Shown here piece by piece: positions 58,848-64,000 of a DNA stretch of 64,000 nucleotides. The translations under genes were made by a program, and so were the position numbers. Where the stretch lies: the NCBI RefSeq assembly GCF_039538045.1, contig NZ_BAABBQ010000001.1, positions 828,001 through 892,000 on the forward strand. The letters run 5' to 3'. Source of the stretch: Sphingomonas swuensis. Its GTDB lineage: Bacteria; Pseudomonadota; Alphaproteobacteria; Sphingomonadales; Sphingomonadaceae. The notes below the pieces were generated by a model. That model saw only the letters and a list, made by a program, of their open reading frames with translations. It had not been told where the DNA came from and did no database searches. Within the stretch, counting starts at the first letter, position 1; the number at the start of each line of letters is the position of its first letter.

Positions 58848-60932
58848 TTACCAGGCGCGCACCCTCTTTTCCGGGGAGAGCCACATCTCGTCGCCTTCCT
58901 TGATCCCGAAGGCCGAGTAGAAGGCGTCGAGATGACGCAAGGGGGCCGTCGCTCGATAGGCATTGGGCGGATGCGGGTCGCGCGCCACCAATGACTGCAG
59001 CATCTGGTCCTGTCCCTTCCACGCCCACAGCTGCGACCATGCAAGGAAGCAGCGCTGGTCCTGGCTCAGGCCGTCGATCGGTACGTCCTTGTCCGGATGC
59101 TTGGCGAGGTAGGCGCGCAAGGCGGCATGGGCGAGGGTGATGCCGCCGAGGTCGGCCATGTTCTCACCCACCTGCTGAGCGCCGCTCGTGCTGATCTTGC
59201 CGGGCAGGAATTCATAGGAATTGGCCTGCGCGACCAATCCGCCTGCCAGCTTGTCGAAGGCGGCGTCATCGACCGGCTGCCACCAGTTCCGCATGTTCCC
59301 GCTGCCGTCGAACTGCTTGCCGGACCAGTCGAAGCCATGCGTCATCTCGTGGCCGAGAACCGCCCCCATGCGACAGAAATTGACGGCAGGATCGGCCTTG
59401 GCGTCGAACATCGGGACCTGGATGATCGCCGCCGGTACTTCGAAACCGTTGAGTTGCGGATCGTAGCCGGCGTTGACGATCATCGGCAGGGTCTTGGAGG
59501 TGGCGAAGTAGTCGTGCTTGGCCGGTCGCCCGATCTTATTGCGCAGGCGGTCATGGTCGAAGCGGGCGAGCGCGACCTTCGAGTCGACGAGGTCGGGCGT
59601 CACCGTGACTCCGCGATAGTCGATCCATTCGTCAGGATAGCCGATCGCGAATTGCAGGGCATCGAGCTTGGCGATCGCGGCCGTGCGGGTCGGGTCCGAT
59701 AGCCAGGCACGGTTCGGCATGCGCTCGACGAACGCGCCCTTGATGAGGCCGACCATTTCGGAAGCCTGCTGGCGCGTCTCGGCGGGGAAGAAATTGTCGA
59801 CGTAGAGCTTGCTGACCGGCTGGCCGAGGTTCTGCGTGATGAGGTCGAGCGCCCTCTGCTCCTGCGGCGGAAGGACGCCGACCCCCGTCAGCGACTTGGA
59901 GAAGGCGACGAGTGGCTTGTCGAAGTCCGGGCTGAGATAGGGCGTGAAGGTGAGGATGGTGCGCGCCCGTGCATAGTCCCGCACCTCCGCCATCGACAGA
60001 CCGGCAAGGAGCCTGGACAAGGCTGGCAGATAGCGCGGCTCCGCCAGGATCAGCCGCTCCGGACTGCCGAACTGCAGCTCGTCGAGAAGCAGGCCGACAT
60101 CGAGGCTGGACAGCTCGTTCCGGAGCTGCGCAATCGTCCGCGGATTGTAGAGCTTGGCGGGGTTGCCGGCCTCCGCTGGAGGAAGCTTCGCGGCATGAAG
60201 GGTGCGGTCGATCCTGATCGACAGGTCCGCCATGGCGGCGGCCTTCGCCGCATCGAAGCCGGCGATCTTCAGCGTGTCGACGAGGTAGGTGCGGTAACCG
60301 CTGATCCGAGGCCCGCCATCGGGCTCTTCGAAGACATCCTCGAAGTCGCTCGACAGGCCAAGTCCGCCGGCCGCGAGATAGATGATGTTCTCTTTGCTGT
60401 TGCGGAAATCGATGTCGGGTGCGGCGACCAGGAACAGGGTCGGCCCGCCGTCGCGCTGAGAGTTGGCCATGAACCGCGCGAGGCTCGGCATGTCCTGGAT
60501 CTGGTCGACCCGGTCGAGGAAGGAGCGGATCGGTCTAAGTCCCGCGGATCGGCGCGCGCCGACGTCCATGTAGGCGTTGTAGAAGGTGCCGACCTGCTGG
60601 GCGGGACTGCCCTTCGGCGCAGTGGCGGCGTCTTGTCCCGCCTTCTGCAGCACGCTGCCCATCTGATCCTGCACCCGATCGGCGACGATCTCGAAGAAGC
60701 CGTAGCTTGCGTGCCGTTCCGGCCGCTGCACACGGGTCAGCCAGCCGCCGGCCGCGTAGCGATAGAAGTCCTGGCCGGGTGACACCGACCGATCCATGTT
60801 GGCGATGCTGAAGACCATCTGGTCCGGACCCATCGGTGGAAGGCCCGCGCCCGGTTTCTGCGTCGCGACCGCAGCCGTCGAGAGCAGCGAGCCTGCCAGC
60901 GCGCAGGCAACGGCCGCCATTCGCATGTTCAT
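58848..60932 (-). CDS. M13 family zinc metallopeptidase (PepO/neprilysin-like)
   Basis: A 694-residue exported endopeptidase (signal MAAVACALAGSLLSTAAVA). The zinc motif HExxH is in VLGHEMTHGFDWSGKQFDG. The third ligand Glu and catalytic Asp are in GENMADLGGITLAHAAL. The C-terminal CxxW-like end FGIKEGDEMWLSPEKRVRAW is typical of M13 enzymes. Cleaves short peptides, probably in the periplasm. Converges with the DUF1501 gene and follows the small exported protein gene at 60946 by 13 bp. Confidence 0.94.
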   Translation of the reverse strand: MNMRMAAVACALAGSLLSTAAVATQKPGAGLPPMGPDQMVFSIANMDRSVSPGQDFYRYAAGGWLTRVQRPERHASYGFFEIVADRVQDQMGSVLQKAGQDAATAPKGSPAQQVGTFYNAYMDVGARRSAGLRPIRSFLDRVDQIQDMPSLARFMANSQRDGGPTLFLVAAPDIDFRNSKENIIYLAAGGLGLSSDFEDVFEEPDGGPRISGYRTYLVDTLKIAGFDAAKAAAMADLSIRIDRTLHAAKLPPAEAGNPAKLYNPRTIAQLRNELSSLDVGLLLDELQFGSPERLILAEPRYLPALSRLLAGLSMAEVRDYARARTILTFTPYLSPDFDKPLVAFSKSLTGVGVLPPQEQRALDLITQNLGQPVSKLYVDNFFPAETRQQASEMVGLIKGAFVERMPNRAWLSDPTRTAAIAKLDALQFAIGYPDEWIDYRGVTVTPDLVDSKVALARFDHDRLRNKIGRPAKHDYFATSKTLPMIVNAGYDPQLNGFEVPAAIIQVPMFDAKADPAVNFCRMGAVLGHEMTHGFDWSGKQFDGSGNMRNWWQPVDDAAFDKLAGGLVAQANSYEFLPGKISTSGAQQVGENMADLGGITLAHAALRAYLAKHPDKDVPIDGLSQDQRCFLAWSQLWAWKGQDQMLQSLVARDPHPPNAYRATAPLRHLDAFYSAFGIKEGDEMWLSPEKRVRAW

Positions 60933-60945
60933 TCTCCCTCGGAGC

Positions 60946-61614
60946 CTAGCGGCATTTGGGATGGGTGCCGATGTCGTTCGCCGCGGCCACCCGGCCGGCC
61001 GCCATCGTCAGCTGCACGCATTGACGCGACGTCGGGCGCCAGAAGATCCCGTATTGCGTGTTTCCGGAACTGAAGCTGTCGACGTCCCTGAAGCCGCGCT
61101 CGGCCATCACGTCGATCGCCCTGATCGAGTTCATTCCGGAAAGGTCGGCGATGTTGACCTTTCCGCCAGCGTTGCCGTTGGCTGCACCGCTGCCACCCGT
61201 GACTCCGACCTTGAGGGTGAAGATCGAGTTTCGCCCGCTGTCTTCGGCAGCGCCCATCTGGTAAACCCTGACCGTATACCGACCCGAGCGCTCGAGCCGT
61301 CGCTCGAAGCTGTTCCCGTCCATCGAGCCATTGAAGATCGCGACGTCGTTGCTGCCCGGTGGGAGCACGTTGAAGTAGGTCGAGCCGTTGCCGGTCAAAC
61401 GCACGCTGAGCATCTGACCTGCGCCTGCCGCGATGAGATAGTCGCGATAGGCCTTGCCCTTGATGGCCCCGAGCATGGTCGTCTGCGTCTTGCCACGCGC
61501 GATGGCCACCGTCTGACTTTGCTGCGCCGCCGCGGGAGCCGCGGCCATCGACACGATGATGCCGGCCAGCAGGAAGGATTTGAGGCGGCTCCCGGATGAT
61601 CCACGACTTGTCAT
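60946..61614 (-). CDS. Exported protein with PPC-like region and a C-terminal Cys-pair domain
   Basis: A 222-residue protein: signal peptide (LLAGIIVSMAAAPAAA), a beta-rich middle similar to pre-peptidase C-terminal (PPC) domains (YLIAAGAGQMLSVRL, YTVRVYQMG), a Gly-rich linker, and a ~65-residue end with pattern ADLSGMNS...ERGF...YGIFWRPTSRQCVQL...HPKC. The same end domain occurs twice in the upstream neighbour. Likely partner of that gene. Function unknown. ATG 61614 gives the signal peptide. Confidence 0.7.
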   Translation of the reverse strand: MTSRGSSGSRLKSFLLAGIIVSMAAAPAAAQQSQTVAIARGKTQTTMLGAIKGKAYRDYLIAAGAGQMLSVRLTGNGSTYFNVLPPGSNDVAIFNGSMDGNSFERRLERSGRYTVRVYQMGAAEDSGRNSIFTLKVGVTGGSGAANGNAGGKVNIADLSGMNSIRAIDVMAERGFRDVDSFSSGNTQYGIFWRPTSRQCVQLTMAAGRVAAANDIGTHPKCR

Positions 61615-61649
61615 GCAGGGCACTCCCACTGATGGTGACTGGAAAGCGC

Positions 61650-62459
61650 TTACCAGCGACGGCAGGTGTCTTCGCTCGTGCTCTCGATCGAATCGATGCG
61701 CCCCGAATGCGAGACCACGATCACGCATTGGCGGCTCGCCTCGCGCCAGTAGGTCGCGTAGCGGCCGTCGTCGGTCTTCTTGTTGTCGCGCTGGATGAAG
61801 CCTCTCCTCAGCAACTGACCGACGGCGTAGCCTCTGTCAGCGCCGCGCAGGTCGTGGATCGAGACGTGGCTGCCGTAGCCACCACCGTAATAGTTTCCGT
61901 TGCGGTAGCTGGTCTCTTCTCCGCGTGATCGAGCACCATTCTCATAGCCTTCGGTGTAGGCGTCGCTGCGATCGTAATTGTGGTAGCTCTGGTGATAGAG
62001 CCCGTCGCGGTAGCCTCGCTCGTAATGGCTTTCGCGGGTCACATCGTCATAGTGACGGCCACTGTCATGGTTGTGGCTCTTGTGACTGAGCGCGATGGCG
62101 CCGATCAGCGCCGCCGCGCCAACACCGACCGCGAGGGCCGCGCCGTTGTCACCGCCGCGCTGCCCGCAATCCTGCTTCGGAGCGGACACGATCTGGACAA
62201 AGGCTCCATCGTCCGTCGCAGCGCGAATGCATTCCTTTGCACTTCCATTCCACCAGTAGGACAGCTTTTGGCCATTCCTGGTTGCGCCGCTGATGAAGGT
62301 GAAGCCGCGCGCCTCGAGCGAGGCTTCGCCGCTGCTGGCTCGTGCGCCGACAAGATCGCGAACCGACCCGGGCGGTTCTGCGGCGTGCACCGCGGCCGGC
62401 TGGAGCAAAAGAGCAATGCCCGCGCCTATTCCAGGGAAGATCGCCTTGCGCGTCGCCAT
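61650..62459 (-). CDS. Exported protein with two copies of a Cys-pair domain and a Tyr/Gly repeat
   Basis: A 269-residue protein (signal AIFPGIGAGIALLLQPAAVHA). Copy 1 of the domain spans about 32-97 (RDLVGARASSGEASLEARGF, YWWNGSAKECI) and copy 2 about 203-267 (IHDLRGADRGYAVGQLLRRG, YWREASRQCVIVV). Between them are a membrane-like glycine segment (VGAAALIGAIAL) and a Tyr/His-rich repeat (HYERGYRDGLYHQSYHNYD). I know no family. Start 62459 (second of ATGATG) fits the ribosome site best. Confidence 0.7.
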   Translation of the reverse strand: MATRKAIFPGIGAGIALLLQPAAVHAAEPPGSVRDLVGARASSGEASLEARGFTFISGATRNGQKLSYWWNGSAKECIRAATDDGAFVQIVSAPKQDCGQRGGDNGAALAVGVGAAALIGAIALSHKSHNHDSGRHYDDVTRESHYERGYRDGLYHQSYHNYDRSDAYTEGYENGARSRGEETSYRNGNYYGGGYGSHVSIHDLRGADRGYAVGQLLRRGFIQRDNKKTDDGRYATYWREASRQCVIVVSHSGRIDSIESTSEDTCRRW

Positions 62460-62601
62460 CATCTGTCTCCCGCCATTTGCCCGCCAGAGGCGAGTCGCGC
62501 GGCGTGGATGATGCCACGTCGTTTCGGCGGCGCGTCTTGGCAAATGCGGTCAAACCATTGGCATTTGACGCCATTGCAGGCCGGCGGTCCGCCCCCGTCT
62601 C

Positions 62602-62991
62602 CTAGTCACCCATGACCAGGACATCGGGCACTCGATAGGTCTCCGAACCGACGCTGATAACTTGCCAGTCCCCGTCACGCTTGCCTCGGCTGCGAAGAGC
62701 CGCGGAGCCATCGGCCTGGCTGCTGCTGTGCGTCACGAACTCTCCTTTGCCGTCGAACAGCAAGGTGCGCGTGCCGCTCGGAATGGTGACTTCGATCGCG
62801 ATCTGGTCGCGAGCGCGGATCGCTCCCGCCTTGCAGGTGGGGCCCGCTCCCTTGATCCCCGTGCAAGGGATGTCGGCAGTGGCGTTGTAGTTCGTCCCGG
62901 CAACCTTGCTGTCGCCCTGTCCGTCTCCGTCGCCCCCCGCAAAAACGGGCTTTCTCGGCACCGAGACGAGGATAATGATTGGCGAGCTCAA
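62602..62991 (-). CDS. Small protein of unknown function, probably N-terminally altered
   Basis: A 129-residue open frame. The part from about residue 26 on (GDSKVAGTNYNATADIPCTG, Cys pair to KAGAI, RVPDVLVMGD) looks like a sphingomonad family of exported proteins, but no signal peptide precedes it; the start (MSSPIIILVSVPRKPVF) seems accidental. The gene begins in what may be a remnant of the gene following the SbcD-like nuclease. It may be translated without being exported, or may be a chimera. Confidence 0.55.
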   Translation of the reverse strand: MSSPIIILVSVPRKPVFAGGDGDGQGDSKVAGTNYNATADIPCTGIKGAGPTCKAGAIRARDQIAIEVTIPSGTRTLLFDGKGEFVTHSSSQADGSAALRSRGKRDGDWQVISVGSETYRVPDVLVMGD

Positions 62992-63003
62992 CAGATCGGA
63001 TGA

Positions 63004-64000
63004 TCATGCTTCCGCTCCCGCCGTGCTGCGCATTGCCTCGACGTAGAGCCGTTCCAGGGCCGCTGCCGCTAATGAGGCGTCCGCACCGCCCGCATCGGCG
63101 CGGGCTTGTAAGATGGCCGCGGCTCCTGCGAGAGCGCCCTGCACGTCGATACGGGCGACGTCCTCCGGGGTGGGGCGGGCCACAAGGCCCGAGCCATCAA
63201 GGTCTAGATGGCGGAGCTCATGAGCAACGCGTTGCTCGAGTTCATCGATGATCCCGACACGGTCAGCCAGGCTGGCGGCGCCCGCCAGCTTGAGGTCGAG
63301 CAGCACGTCATTGAGGCGATGCTCTGACCGCAGATCCGCAAGCTCGACGTGCAGGTGGTCCAATATTGAGAGGTCCCAGCGCCGTGACAGCCACCGATAG
63401 CGCCCAGTTTCGACGCGATCGATAACCGGAGCATTCCCCTGCCGCACCTCAACAAAGACGCACGCACCGGCTTCTTCGCGGCCGAACCGGTCTGTCTCTG
63501 GCGTACCGCTGTAGGCGGTGCGGTCTCCTATGGTCAGAAAGCCGTGCCAATCACCAAGTGCGAGATAGTCCAGTCCGGCCGTTTGGGCTCGATCAGGGGG
63601 TATGAGGTTGGTGCTCTCACCCGATGCACCAAACTCAGTGATGGAGCCATGAGCCATGCCGATGCGGATGGCCCCGGCTGGCGTTTCCATGTCGACCATG
63701 GCGGCAGTAGGATCGGAAAGCGTCTTCCGGTGCTCAAGAGGAGCAGGAAGCAGCCAGGCTCCTTCTTCGATCTCGACTGCGCATGGCTCGTCGACAATCC
63801 TGACCCGGGCGGGGGCATGGCCACGCACTCGGCTCCAGAGGCCGCCAGGACGGGCGTGGTCGTGATTGCCGGGCATCAGCCACCAGGTGAGCTTCGCACG
63901 ATCCATCCGTGATAGCGCCTGGAGAACAATGCGGTCACCCGGGTCAACGTTGTCGAAGATGTCACCGGCGGCCAGCACATGGTTCGCGCCGCGGGCTTGT
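63004..64000 (-). CDS. SbcD-like metallophosphoesterase (DNA repair exonuclease), 5' end missing
   Basis: The frame is open to the window edge, so the N-terminus with the first metal motif is not seen. The visible part has LAAGDIFDNVDPGDR, MPGNHDHARP with the GNHD motif, IGMAHGSI, and LDYLALGDWHG, all calcineurin-type metal sites, then a C-terminal helical region of ~110 residues. Related operons encode an SMC-like ATPase next; here its start codons may be present at 63007 but no complete gene follows. Confidence 0.85.
   Translation of the reverse strand, partial: QARGANHVLAAGDIFDNVDPGDRIVLQALSRMDRAKLTWWLMPGNHDHARPGGLWSRVRGHAPARVRIVDEPCAVEIEEGAWLLPAPLEHRKTLSDPTAAMVDMETPAGAIRIGMAHGSITEFGASGESTNLIPPDRAQTAGLDYLALGDWHGFLTIGDRTAYSGTPETDRFGREEAGACVFVEVRQGNAPVIDRVETGRYRWLSRRWDLSILDHLHVELADLRSEHRLNDVLLDLKLAGAASLADRVGIIDELEQRVAHELRHLDLDGSGLVARPTPEDVARIDVQGALAGAAAILQARADAGGADASLAAAALERLYVEAMRSTAGAEA

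Noticed and set aside
61900..62000. CRISPR-like repeat suggested by Tyr/Gly periodicity in the 61650 gene
   Set aside because: The periodicity is at protein level with degenerate codons; there are no identical DNA repeats or spacers.

Overview
The window is high-GC, densely packed bacterial chromosome with many 4-bp ATGA/GTGA gene overlaps. Gene content points to a pigmented alphaproteobacterium of the order Sphingomonadales (Sphingomonas or Sphingomicrobium-like): a crtYIB operon with crtZ, a biliverdin-binding phytochrome whose kinase is of the HWE type, DUF3297, DUF6356 and DUF1800/DUF1501 genes, a ZnuD-like TonB receptor and short dispersed GC-rich palindromes. I see no insertion sequence, prophage, CRISPR array or rRNA. 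One tRNA (Thr, anticodon TGT) is present.

Layout. 1-14 kb: the end of fabF, then a long minus-strand run holding mltG, an SH3 protein, a MarR regulator, a leucyl aminopeptidase, an SDR enzyme, rimO, a lipoprotein, acs, a zinc alcohol dehydrogenase, a CitE/MaoC pair and an AceE/transketolase-like ThDP enzyme. 14-17 kb: divergent hxlR and azoR-doxX, a pair of related lipoproteins and a frameshifted TPM-domain gene. 17-21 kb: a branched-chain 2-oxoacid dehydrogenase operon (E1 alpha, E1 beta, E2), with a palindromic repeat carried in frame in the E2 linker. 21-28 kb: a pspC/pspB-like envelope-stress operon without pspA, a TonB receptor, threonine synthase, a second PspC-like gene, amtB and tRNA-Thr. 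Both PspC loci have a sigma-54 type -24/-12 promoter and similar upstream half-sites.

28-41 kb: rarA, an MscS-like channel, YjbR and DUF429 genes in an overlapping operon, padR with a double palindrome, a glycosyltransferase, a DNA glycosylase, the carotenoid genes, an Lrp regulator and a YeiH transporter. 41-45 kb: heme oxygenase and a bacteriophytochrome whose reading frame is interrupted inside the PHY domain by one in-frame TAG. 45-50 kb: exported proteins of unknown function, VOC, GST, LysR and PhyH genes. 50-56 kb: an archaic-type chaperone-usher pilus operon with two spore-coat-U-like pilins, and a hairpin separating the pilins from the assembly genes. 56-64 kb: DUF1800/DUF1501, an M13 peptidase, two exported proteins sharing a small repeated domain, a small protein that may be a chimera, and the end of an SbcD-like nuclease gene.

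The most unusual observations are the split phytochrome, the PspA-less sigma-54 operon with its matching second locus, the in-frame palindrome in E2, the shared uncharacterised domain at 61-62 kb and the frameshift in the TPM gene.
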